Notes under the pieces: model-generated
Told to the model about the DNA's origin: nothing
Databases searched by the model: none
Seen by the model: only the letters and a program-made list of their open reading frames with translations
Source of the DNA: Straminergon stramineum
Taxonomy: Eukaryota; Streptophyta; Bryopsida; Hypnales; Calliergonaceae
Assembly (NCBI GenBank): GCA_963920665.1
Contig: OY987269.1
Span: 22,384,501-22,448,500, forward strand
Length of the DNA stretch: 64,000 bases
Reading direction: 5' to 3'
Part shown: one piece after another, positions 33,541 to 44,526 of the stretch
Position numbering within the stretch: the first letter of the stretch is position 1
Layout of the letters: the number at the start of each line of letters is the position of its first letter
Made by a program: the position numbers and the translations under genes

Positions 33541-35413
33541 ATCAACCATAAAGTCAAATTTTGGTTTCTTGAAACTAATCTATCTTAAAGATTTGAATTT
33601 TGAAACTCCCATTAATAGTAGATTTACCAAATATGGTCCAAAATTTGGTTATAAGAAATTCTAATATTATTTTTAGATCTAAAAATTTATTGGAGTTATT
33701 ACCTTGAAAATTTCATTTTCAATCACATTTAGAAAAAAAATCCATCAGATCTTTAAAAAAATAGATAAACAATGAAAAAAATCCTTAAATATATAAGAAT
33801 TTTAAAATTAAAGATATTCCAAATAATCCAAGTTTTCTATTTTCACAAGTTTGAATAAAAATGAAGTCATAGCTCAAAATTCCATCAACAACCCTCTTTT
33901 CATGAAATTTAGGGTGCACATTTGCATAAGGACAAGCAATGTCATTAATGTGTTAATGTTGATGCATTATTGTTGCAATGTACATAGTGTCAACATAACT
34001 TCAACTTATCTTTTCATCAACATTGATTCAATATCTAGATAGATGTTGATCATTGTTGCATTGCCTATTTTGTCAACATAATTTTAATTTCTACTTCTAT
34101 GAACATTGATTCAACTAAAATTTCTACTTGTTGACAAAAAAGTGTCCACTTTGTCCAAAATGTAGCACAACATGTGCTCTTCTCAATCTTTTTTATGCTT
34201 CTACTACTATATACCCAAGTCATTTTGTTCTCTTTACTTGAACTTTTGTATTATCATGTCGAATAGACCATGATAACTCTACACATATGAATATACTTCC
34301 CAACTCATCCTCATCAAGTTCACAATAATACTTCACAAGTACTAAATTGAAAACTGATAAATGTATAAGAAGATGCACCTCACCATACCATGTAACTTGA
34401 ATTTTCTATCTTAAGTGCAACACTAATGTACCATGGGTGTCCATAAAATGAATGTGAAACTCATACATATAGAGGTGACTCACCATAGCACCCTTCCAAA
34501 CCTCCTAGAATTGCTAGTGTTTTGGAAATTCCAAACACCTACAAATAAAATGTGGTTTAAGTCAAATATAATTTAAGTTTAACTAAGTTCATACCATTCG
34601 TAGATGATTTGGAAATTAGCTATATGTACTAAGTTTATTCACTTGAGGCAATTGAATACTTCTCTCCAATTCAAAGCTTTGAAGAGTATGCGATAAGTAA
34701 TTTAGAACCTTTGGTTGATGATGAAAAAGATATTGTAACTCTTTTGGTAAGGTAGCAATATCAACCCCCGTCCTCATTTGGATGTTACTCATAGTTGCTC
34801 TAGGTGTTTGAGAAACATCATGTGCATCTTGGGTCAACCGAGACATGTGAATGTTGACATCAGTGCCAGATACGACATGAACCCCCAAAGTCATAGTCTC
34901 CTAAAGAAAAAACTAAACCAAAATCACATTATTTTACATATTATATATAATCAACTATGTTAGTTTATCTAATTATTGTGCACAACACTAATATATTTGA
35001 GTTTGCAAAAACAAATAGCTACATTACGAGAGGCTCTATCCCTATAACACACACTCCCTTTTCAAGTTAGATTGTTACTCAAACTTCTTCATCTATCTTT
35101 TGTCGATACATGCTTCTCTTGATACCAAGCCCCCTTCCCTTGGATCTAGAGACAATAAATTTTGAAGTGATTCAAATTTTATATCTATACCTTGAGTTAG
35201 GTAGTTTGTTTTGTTTGTTTGTTACAGTGAGATCTCCTAGTCATGTTGTTGATACCATCGGAAAGCTCTCTATGAGGAGGGGTGCATGGGCTTTGTTTTG
35301 TAGTGTTTTGATTCATGATGTAAAAGTTATTGAATTTTGAAGTTTTTATGATTTTAAAAAATTAGAAAATTACTTTTACTTTGACTAAACAATTCAGGGC
35401 ACTTTAGTTTTGA
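33541..35413. other. Intergenic DNA, no gene recognised
   Basis: AT-rich sequence. The open frames at 33851-34042 (+) and 34616-34894 (-) have no recognised motif. No RNA gene is seen. Confidence 0.5.
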
Positions 35414-35613
35414 TTAAACCATAAACAACGCGGCAGACATTTTCTATCCGATGAATGACAAAGAATACTTTTGTGTAGGATAGAAGTGCAACTATTCATC
35501 CTTAGAATTAAGGGTGGAAAGGGGAGATCTTCTACAATAGTTTGACTCTTAATGAATATAATTAAATTTTTTTTTAAAGTAGATGATGTCACCATCCGTC
35601 CTTTAAGGGTTAA
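35414..35613. mobile_element. TTAACCCTT-ended MITE, copy 5, internally deleted
   Basis: Family boxes CCGATGAATGACAAAGAATA, TAGAAGTGCAACTATTCATC and GGAGATCTTCTACAATAGTT are present, ending CCTTTAAGGGTTAA. The segment normally holding GGTTCCAAAAG..TTTCCACGGTCAC is missing after GATGATGTCAC. This shortens the 3' part. Confidence 0.7.
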
Positions 35614-35800
35614 GTTAGGGCAACACTTATTTTGTGTCCCAGAATGATGGTGATGCATAGGTCCTTGAGGCAAAAAGTTGGATTTATTGACACGAATTTT
35701 AGCAGTGGTAGAGCAACTCTAGCTATGATTAGACATTTGGGACACTTGAATGTTGTGGTTATGGCCACAATGTGCGTTTCTTCGGGATTGATCTCTACTA

Positions 35801-36030
35801 TAACCCTTAAACTTCAAAGCGGACGTTTTGTGTCCGATGGATGACAAAGAATCTCTCCATGTAGGCTAGAACTACAACTATTTATCCTCATAATTTTGTG
35901 AGAAAAAGGTAAGTCTTCTAGAATAGTATGACTTCCAGTGAACATTTTTGATTTTTTTTTAAAGTAGACGATGTCACACGGTTCCAGAAGAGAGGATTTC
36001 CACGGTCACTAGTCCATTCTTTAAGGGTTA
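35801..36030. mobile_element. TTAACCCTT-ended MITE, copy 6 (best-preserved ends)
   Basis: The ends are TAACCCTTAAACTTCAAAGC at 35801 and TTCTTTAAGGGTTA to 36030, an inverted pair of ~10 bp exact plus more imperfect bases. GCGGAC near the left end mirrors GTCCAT at the right. All internal boxes are present (TCCGATGGATGACAAAGAAT, TATTTATCCTCATAATTTTG, GATGTCACACGGTTCCAGAA). Length 230 bp, no coding capacity. Confidence 0.8.
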
Positions 36031-37602
36031 ACTTAGTTTGGTCCTTGTAGTTGCAAATCGGAAACAAATGGTGTGCGATGGGCAGGAAGCGTACACAATT
36101 TTTTTTTTATGTACTAATTTTAGTTGTAGCTAGTAAACTTGTGAGGATTTGAGGAGATTGCAATGTTGTAACTTATTAGGCAAGGAATAAACATAGCATG
36201 AAGGAAAAGAGATGAACTCCGATATAGCTCATCCCTAAGTTATCACAACTTGCTGACTTTGTCTATTGAGGACTTATGGTATGTTCTCATGTGGCGTTTG
36301 GTAACAATGGTTGTAAAATTGTAATACCTCTAACAAAGATAGATAGGTGCAAACATGTGTGCAAAGTCGATTTGGCATTGGTTTAGCATAGTTACGGTCA
36401 TTTGAAATTATCAGTTGTTCGGATTTAGGGCATTTGTAGCACTTTCCTAAAACCTAAGTCCTCATTCGCAAAATTCATCCAAAAATCATGGAGGGCAAAG
36501 TGAACTAAGATACCAATGTCATTTGACCATCTTTGATGAAAAAATTAACTTGATGACAAATAGGAGGTTGGGTTATCTTTAATGGCATTCGTAGGGAGGG
36601 TCAATGAAGACATCATTTTTATAATAAAATTCGTTGTCCATTATGAATACTCAAAGGTTATGGGATAATTTGAAGATGAGAGCTTGACGGCTTATTGTTA
36701 AAATGTAGGAATTATGTGTGAAATAAAATTTCAAACCTCATTTAGGTATAGTAGAAAAAAAAAATTTGGAGAGAGGTTAGAAGGGACATTTTCTTGGACA
36801 TTTTCACACATCCACTCCAAATTTTGTCCATAATTTTTTATTGGAGGCTTGAAATATCAAAAGGACTTTTGGAGATGAATTTTAACTTGATTTCCCAACT
36901 TTTCTTAGTTTAAAGTATTTTGAAAAAAGTTATTTTACTATGCCTAAATGAGATATGAAATTTTACTTCAAATACAATTCTTGCTTTTGACTTAATTGTT
37001 TATGAGCGGTTACGTTTTTACTAATTCTAATTTACATATCCCACATGGGTTGTTTTACCTACTCCCACTCCATATGTAAATCAAAATCTTGTTTTTATAT
37101 TTTGAATTATAAGAATTAAGTGATTTCTAGAACAAGAGATGTAGTTCATAATATTCTCTTTGGCAATGTTATGTAATTGCCCATTTTGCCTTGCATTAAG
37201 AAAGAGTGGTTTTAGTACATATGAATCTACAAAATCAGAAGATTTTAACTTTTATAACAATGTGCAATATTAGAGAGCAATGTATTGTTCTAAAGTTCTC
37301 TCTAGTTAACAATGCTTGTAACCCTTGCTAGCTCTATAGCCATGTTGGTTCGGTGGTTATAAAGGAGCGATGGACTGAATATACATAGGAAAAGTCAAGT
37401 ATCATTGTAGTAAAGAATGCTTGCTAAGTCTAGGTGCAAACGTACCATTAGCAAAGTAGTCGCCTTGTTTTGCTCTATTAACCTTTGACTACTCTATAAT
37501 AAGGATGTATAGATTAGTTGCCTTTATCTGAAGTTTTGGGATTGACAAATGTCTTGAGGAGGAATCTTAGTTCAAGGAGTTTATGGAGCTTCGTATTGAC
37601 TT
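36031..37602. other. Intergenic DNA with a dispersed repeat
   Basis: No gene is recognised. The part at about 36800-37080 recurs in diverged form at 57550-57745 and partly at 32885-33000, through CTTTTGGAGATGAATTTTAA, CCCAACTTTTCTTAGT, TATTTTGAAAAAAG and GAGATATGAAATTTTACTTC. Confidence 0.55.
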
Positions 37603-38726
37603 CACTAGAAGAAAAGCACGTCCGCTACAACTGACTGAAATGCAACTACGGTCCTATGCAACTGCCCTGCAACTACAATCCTCTATATTTGCACCAACTT
37701 TGACATAGTGAAACTACAGTTGCAAAATAGTCGCAAAGTAGTCGCACAATGTAATTACAGTTACAAGAATGTAATAGAAGAGTTGATGTGAGGTATTTTA
37801 CATCCAATATTCATCAAAATTGTCGACATGGACAATTTTACATTTTGTAGAGTCCTATGTGTCTATCTACAATTGCTTATGATCTAAATTTGATAGCAAT
37901 TCAATTAGAAAGCAACTCGAGTGCAACTCAAGTGCAACTAGATTGCAACTAGAAAACAACTAGACTACAATTAGATTATAAATAGACTACAACTACAATT
38001 CGACTAAAGTTTGTCTAAAAAATGACTAGACTTCAACTACGAAACATCTAGCATGCAACTAGAAACCAAGTAAATTGCAACTAGAAAACAACTAGCTTGC
38101 AACTACAAAACAATTAAAATGCAACTACTACTAATTCTTTTATTAATTGTCCCATATCAATTGTTAAGAATACAATTAAGTTAAACATATAAGAATTGTA
38201 AGTTATAGCAATCTTATGTAATGAATTTTGATTATGAAGTTCTAATATTTCTACATGTTGTAGATTTTTACACTTTGTAGATCTCTACAACTTATAGATT
38301 TCTACAATTTGTAGATTTCTGTAATCTACAAATATTTAAATTTTTTGGATTTGGCAATGTAAAAAAAAGATAGATACGAAATTCTAAATCTACATATCTA
38401 TGAATTATAGACAAGTTGTACATTAGTTGGAAACTAGTTGCACACCAATCGCAAACTAGTTGCATACTAGTTGCAGGTCAATTGTAATCTAGTCACATAT
38501 AAATAACTTCCACATCAGCAACCACGTTATAGGAGTTCATCAACGAACTTCCAAGTAGGTTGTCGGATGAGAAACAACCTTGGAAATTTTTCCAACTGCT
38601 TTGTAACTAGTGCGACTTGTCCATTGCAACTGCGAGCTCTTTTTTGTCACCTAGTTGCAAACGTCTCATGCAATTACAAAACTAGTTGCAAACTGTAGTC
38701 GCAAAACCCCTTGTTTTCTTCTAGTG
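37603..38726. mobile_element. Non-autonomous CACTA-like transposon, 1.1 kb
   Basis: The element opens with CACTAGAAGAAAAGC and closes with TTGTTTTCTTCTAGTG, an inverted pair of CACTA type. It is flanked by CTT on both sides (37600-37602 and 38727-38729), the 3 bp target-site duplication expected of this superfamily. The interior is packed with short repeats of GCAACTAG/CAACTAC-type motifs in both orientations, like the subterminal transposase-binding repeats of En/Spm elements. It has no transposase or other coding region, so movement would need an enzyme in trans. Confidence 0.9.
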
Positions 38727-40069
38727 CTTTTACCTAGGGGCATAATGAGATACACAATTGCTTGCTGAAAAATAGTTTGTGTGTTGCTGAGTGATAGAAA
38801 GTTTGGGTGCAACATTGTTCTTTGTATTCATTAAGGTTAGCTCTTTTCTCTTGTGTACACCAAGTTTGCACCCTCCCTCTTTGATAAGGTAGGAGGCTCG
38901 GAATCCACTTAGGAATATAGAATTACTCCTATTTTAGCTTTGAAATGGTCTTTAAATTGATCTTTGCAGTCATTTGAGTGGATAGAGAAAAAAAGATAAT
39001 TTGTTATAAGAGCTAATCATTGTCTTTGCTTTCCCCATTTCTTTACAAGTTGCAAGTGAATAGTTTATGGAAGACCTAGGATCATAAATAGGGGCCTACG
39101 ACACAACTTCTTTGAAAATTCATAACTAATTCAATAATGCTTCAAAAAATATGAAACCACTTGTGTTACATTCTGCATCTATTTCTCTCTATTTGAAAAA
39201 TAAGATAAAAATATTTCCATTAATGGAAATACATGAAAAAGGCAGACCAACCCTTAAATGAGTAGTTTATAAGCCTCCTACTTTATAAAACAAATCAGTG
39301 TAGCGCCTCATACCACATTAGATGAGATTTGGGGAGGTCAAGGGTTGTTTTAGGCCTATTCCCCATGTTGTTCCCATAGTAGTGAAGGCACGGCTAACAA
39401 TAGTTAGCTGTCATAAATACTTTTTTTTCCTTGAAATTAAAAAAAAATTGAAAAAAAAAATTGAAAAAAAAATATTGACATGGTTGCCTCCTGACCACAT
39501 CAGCACGTTGTGGTGGTGCAGTTCACCAAGTTCCCCACTGTTGGAAACTCGCAGTCTTCTAATGGGGCCAGATCTCTTCTAATGTATGATACCTTTTCAG
39601 TCCACGTCATCGTCCACGTCATATGTAAATAACCTCAGTCCCTCTCAGGTACGTGTGAACAAGGACCTTCCACTTCCCACTCCCAAGACCGCAGTCGACA
39701 GCAGACGGTTTTCCGCAGTTCCTTGCATCGATCCTGACTGGGCGAGTGAAGTTTGCTTCAACACAACTAGAATTATTTTCCTGTTTCGGTCCATCAATGC
39801 GAACTGATGGAATCGAAGTTGAGGCGCTCCTGAAGACTCTGTTGATCGGTTGCGAGATGATCAAATTTGGTGCACAACGGTGAGTTTTTTAGGGTTTGGC
39901 AAGGATGGCGAAGTAGAAGAAAGTGGAGGTGGCGAGCGAGTCAGACGAAGGAGGACAAGGTGTTAGAGAAGGAGAGCAAGAGACTGCGGGATCTTGCGGG
40001 TTGCTGTCGGAGCAGAAAGCTGTACCGGAAGTGCCATTGCATCCAAATATTGGTAGAGTGGTTTTCTGG
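38727..40069. other. Intergenic DNA with compositional change near 39480
   Basis: Up to about 39480 the DNA is AT-rich and includes an A-tract near 39438-39475. From there composition becomes mixed and gene-like, leading towards thiamin pyrophosphokinase. The open frames at 39322-39582, 39586-39807 and 39867-40226 have no recognised domain. They may be leader, promoter or the remnant of an unknown exon. Confidence 0.45.
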
Positions 40070-40465
40070 CTTCATCTTGGATTGTTTGGATTGCTTATGG
40101 ACTCGGAAAGAAAGACTGCATAGTAGAAGAAATTTTTCTTCTCGATTTTTGCTAGCTTGTTATCAATGTTTCGCAATGCCGACCGGAAAGTGCGGGAAGC
40201 AGTGTTACGGGGAAAACGGACTGTGAGGGACAGAATATCTTCGGTAGTGATTTTCGATCTCTGTATGCGTCCTTCCAGATTAAGAACATCGTCTCTACAA
40301 TTAATCTCGAAGTCAATGCAATCGAATATTAGGACTGTTTATGGACTAGGAATATAATACGCTCCGTATGAGAAGGAATTTTGCTTTGCAATGGTTGCTA
40401 GCTTGATGTCGTTATTTCGCAATGCCGATAGGAAGCTGCGAGAATTGGTGACAGTGGAAATCAAA
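40070..40465. repeat. Diverged two-copy tandem duplication (~252 bp period) upstream of thiamin pyrophosphokinase
   Basis: TTGCTTATGGACTCGGAA (about 40092) matches TGTTTATGGACTAGGAA (about 40336), and TTTCGCAATGCCGACCGGAA (40170) matches TTTCGCAATGCCGATAGGAA (40416), with TTGCTAGCTTG between them in both. The copies are strongly diverged. Confidence 0.65.
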
Positions 40466-41119
40466 ATAAAACAGAGTATTCTCGTTCTCTAATTTCTTGT
40501 TCGGTAATAATTTGAACTTTTCTTGAACTCAATCTTTTTAATTGAACGGTTGCAAGAGAGAGAGCCTGGGAGAGATCTGAGGTTGCAAGCGAGAGAGCCA
40601 GGGGAAGAGAGAGCTGGGAACTCGGTACTAACGAGGAGGGGTTGAACTTGGGGCTGCAGGAGGGATCCGTCTAACACAAAACTTGGAGCCAATTGGAGCA
40701 TTTGCGACGCTGTTGTCACAGAGGTGAGCCACATTCTTCCGCTTTTCAGTTCGATTCAGTTCAATTCGGTTCATTCAATTGTTGTATGTTGCTGTTCCAA
40801 TTGAATTTCGGAAGACACAGCTTCGACGTAGTCAACCAGAAACTCTGATCCTCAGAAACAATCGTGCAGTCGATTTTTTCTTCTTGGGTTTCAAAATAAA
40901 CCCGATTTTTTAGGGTTTTTCAAATAGATCTCAGTTTTGTAAGAAACTTCAGTTGCTTCGCTTTTTAGCCTTCTGTTGCTGGTAGCGTCTCTCGTGGGCT
41001 TTGTTTGCAGCCTTCTTTCAATTGTTGTATACTTGTTTAAAAGGGTGAGAGGTTTCCATTGAAGGTTTGAATTTTCGTGAGGTTGTGGTTTAGGTGCAGA
41101 GATTGAGTGGGATTGCGGC

Positions 41120-43662
41120 ATGAGTTCTCAGGTAGCCAGATTCGGGTTCCAAAGAATCTCCTGCTCTGTATCGAAATTCTCCGTAGGGGGGTTTGCGAAT
41201 AGTTTTTGGAGGAGGATTGTTATGGCGGAAGGGATGAAGCAGGGAATGAAGCATGAGACGGATTTTAGTATCCGAGGGAGAAACTCGGAGGTTGTAACGC
41301 ATCCGGGGTTGGACGGGGAGCATCTTTCGGAGTCGTCGATGGTGTTGGTGCTGTTGAATTATCATCTTCCTCGCTTTACTCCTCGGCTGTGGAGTCAAGG
41401 TAATCAGTCCTCAGTCCTCTAATTCTCCAATTTTTGCACTGGTTGTTTCTTTTGTACTTTTCTGAAGGAAGGGCAACGCAACACATGGAACTGGCGGTTT
41501 CAAAGCAAAGCAGCCTAAACCCCTAAAGCACCTAGGTTTGAAAAGGTCCAAGTTAACTGATCATATTGTGAAAAATATATTTCAGATGATGTCGTATTCT
41601 ATGTCACCAAAATGAGGAGGAGCATTGCATGTGTTGTTAAAAAAACAAACCAAATTGACCAAAAAAAATCCACAAATGACCCTACTCAAACTAGCTCAAA
41701 AAAACATGTGGCCCAAAATGGACTTTCTTAGTCCAATTTGATGTCGTTTCAAATTGCCATTTGGTTGAACCAACATCCCGATTTTGCTGTTTGAATGTTG
41801 CTTTAACAGGGGGTTTACAGAGGGTAATATCTTACTCATCTTAGCATCCTTTTGGGACTTGGATTCTTCTTGAAGAAAGTAGACTTGGATCAAATGTAGA
41901 AGAGTCGTATAGAGAGAATGGACTCGGTTGGCGATTGATGAGTATTTGAGTGCTATGAATGTGTCAGCATGCAAGCGAGTCTGTGCTGATGGTGGCGCTA
42001 ATCGACTTTATGATGAACTTCCTCAACTCTTGCCGGGAGATGATCCTGATGTTGTGCGCCACAGGTGGTATTTCGTTTCTTCATTTAGCAATTTTATGTT
42101 TTGGGGAAGCCTCAACCTAGATTGGGTGATGGTAGATGTTAGTTACATCCAGGATTCTTGATTTTGTTGAAATTAGGAATTAATTTGGTCATTGCCAACT
42201 GCTTCTGTGTGTTTTCTTACTATCCCCTTATTCTTGGAACTGATCGCATTATCTTTGTCTGACATGGCAGCTATACGCCAGATGTTATTATTGGAGACTT
42301 GGACTCTGTTCGAGCTGACGTGAAAGATTACTACTTGAAACTGGTTTAACTCTAATTTTTTACAACTGCTTGAGCTTTTTGTCCTCTTTGTTGGTCACCT
42401 TTCTGTCCATATCTATCTAGTGTCTGAGTTTTGTTAACTCATCATTGTGAGGTTGACTGATTTTGGCTTTTTAAGGTAATTTTATGTCTTTGAAGAACCG
42501 TTCAAATTATTTTGCATCTGCCCTTGTTGTACCAACCTATTTTTAAATTATGCACATGTGATGATAATGCAGGGTGTAACCATTGTCGATCAATCGAAGG
42601 ACCAGGACACGACAGACCTTCACAAATGTCTTCGTTACATAAGGGATTGTACCCCTGGTCTTGACAAAAGTAAGGTATGAGGATTTACTAGCGTAAAGTT
42701 TCCCTGCTGCAATCTTCGGAAGGGTCACACTACGGTATTCATGTACAATAATTTACTCCGTATAATGCCTAAATATTTTTGGTTCCTTTGAGTTAGGGCA
42801 CTACATGCATGCAGGTATGCTTAGTCAACGTACTGCTTTTTGGCATTTACTCACTGTGTTGCCATCTTCTACTGACTGCCTCGTGGTCTGTGCAGCTGAA
42901 GGTGCTTGTGGTAGGGGCTCTGGGAGGGAGATTTGATCATGAGGCTGCCAATATTAATGCATTATGGACGTTTGCAAATTCATTGCGGATAGTGCTTTTG
43001 TGTGAAGAAACTAGTCTGTTGTTGTTACCGGCTGGGTATAAGCATGAAATTCATGTGGATGAGTCGTTTGAGGGTCCTCACTGTGGCCTGGTTCCGATTG
43101 GCGCTCCTTCTCTTTCTACAACAACCACAGGACTTCGTTGGGACCTAGGTATTGACCTTACCAAGCTGGCTGGAGTTACTTTTGAAAACATTGGTGACTC
43201 CCAGTTTTTATGTTATAGCAATGAACTACTTTCTTAGTACTTTCTTAGTAATCAAGACACACTAATTGGTTTATGTTGCATTTTTCTAGTAGAAATCAGT
43301 TCCTTTTTATTGGTTAGTGGCTACTGAGAGAACGAAGGTGTATTTTGTTTGCCTGAAAAGTCACTAATATTTTGGAAGAATAAACTTTGTTCTAGTAGAA
43401 AAATGCGATATAATATAATTAGTGCATCACTCACTAATGTATTTAACTTGAGGTTAACTGTAAATCTAAATTTGTTGCAATAGCATAATTTTTCCATGCT
43501 TTGATGATGATGATGGGGTTTTGATGTGCAGATGAAACGCCAATGTCGTTCGGTGGTTTAATAAGTACATGCAATATTATAGACAAGAAGGTAGTGACCG
43601 TTGTCTCTGATGTGCACTTACTTTGGACTACTGAAGTACGGTATGAACCGTCTCTGGCTTAG
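41120..43662 (+). CDS. TPK: Thiamin pyrophosphokinase
   Basis: Six exons (41120-41399, 41968-42064, 42271-42343, 42573-42674, 42896-43148, 43532-43662) join in phase into 311 residues. The enzyme transfers pyrophosphate from ATP to thiamin to make the cofactor thiamin diphosphate. Conserved blocks are LNYHLPRFTPRLW, CADGGANRLYDELP (Asp101), PDVIIGDLDSVR (Asp135, Asp137), DQSKDQDTTDLHKCL (Asp160-Asp165), VGALGGRFDHEAANINAL, EGPHCGLVPIGAPS and ETPMSFGGLISTCNI. The last residues are LLWTTEVRYEPSLA. Catalytic and nucleotide-binding acidic residues look intact. Plant enzymes are mostly known as cytosolic. Here ~35 residues rich in Ser, Arg and Phe precede a second Met (M35, AEGMKQG), which could be a targeting peptide with an alternative start. 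Intron 3 uses a weak GTTTAA donor. The gene converges on the AP-1 sigma gene. Confidence 0.95.
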
Positions 43663-44526
43663 AGTCATTTTTTTATATTTGAAATGTGTTCATGTGTTCA
43701 TGTGTTCATGTTTGTCCCTGCAACCAAATGTACACTCTTTTTGAGCTAGTAGGAAATCACATAGTTAGGACTAGAGGTGATTTTGTAATTTCTTTTGGCC
43801 CATGCTTCTCACAATTTGAAGTCGTCAAGGTGGATTTACTATGATATGAATTGTATCAGTACAGCATTGAGAAATACAGGAGGTACCTATGTTTGTGGAA
43901 ATTGTGTGAGAAAAATCTATCTGTAGTGAATCTGTTTACAACAACTAAAATCATGGTGCATTGATTCTTTTTGAGTCAAAATTCTAAGGTGTACATCCCC
44001 TGTACAAACAATTTTTCTTATTTCTCTGTTGAAATTCGAAGTTAAAGAATGAAGTCCACATGGGAAGGATTATTCAAAGTAGGATTTTGGGATCAGTATC
44101 AATTTTAGTCAAGTCCGTTCAATTACTAACATTTGCTGGATTAACAAGGACGAAATAAACAAGAGACACTACATTATGCAGCCTGTTTATCCTCCAAATG
44201 GTTACTACATAAAATGCCACTACCTCGCACAAAATATACTGAATTTCAGATAGGACTTATCTCATTATGTAATTTTTCGACAAGCACTGCACCGTTGATC
44301 AATAGGACCCAAGGCATTTAACGAACAAAGATGACACCAATTTAGAGGTAGCTATCACACTAAGACCTAATTATTGTAGCTATCATACCTAGCAACTTTA
44401 TCATTGTTAGAACTTCCAAGTGAACAGGCAAACCATTCAGACTATTGAGTTGAAAATTTTTCTACAGATCAGCACAGATTACTTCCCAACCAGCACATAA
44501 AATAGAATGCTCAACTCAAAAGTACT
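43663..44526. other. Convergent intergenic stretch between TPK and AP-1 sigma
   Basis: These 864 bases hold the 3' ends of both genes. A TTCATGTG triplet repeat lies near 43688. No separate gene is seen. Confidence 0.6.

Noticed and set aside
37603..38726. Regular GCAACTA-type repeats as a CRISPR-like or satellite array
   Set aside because: The repeats are short, variable and in both orientations, and lie within CACTA ends and a CTT duplication, so they are subterminal repeats of a transposon.
39867..40226. 119-codon frame as an upstream gene before TPK
   Set aside because: No recognised domain, competing open frames overlap it, and it runs into a diverged tandem duplication; leader or remnant is more likely.
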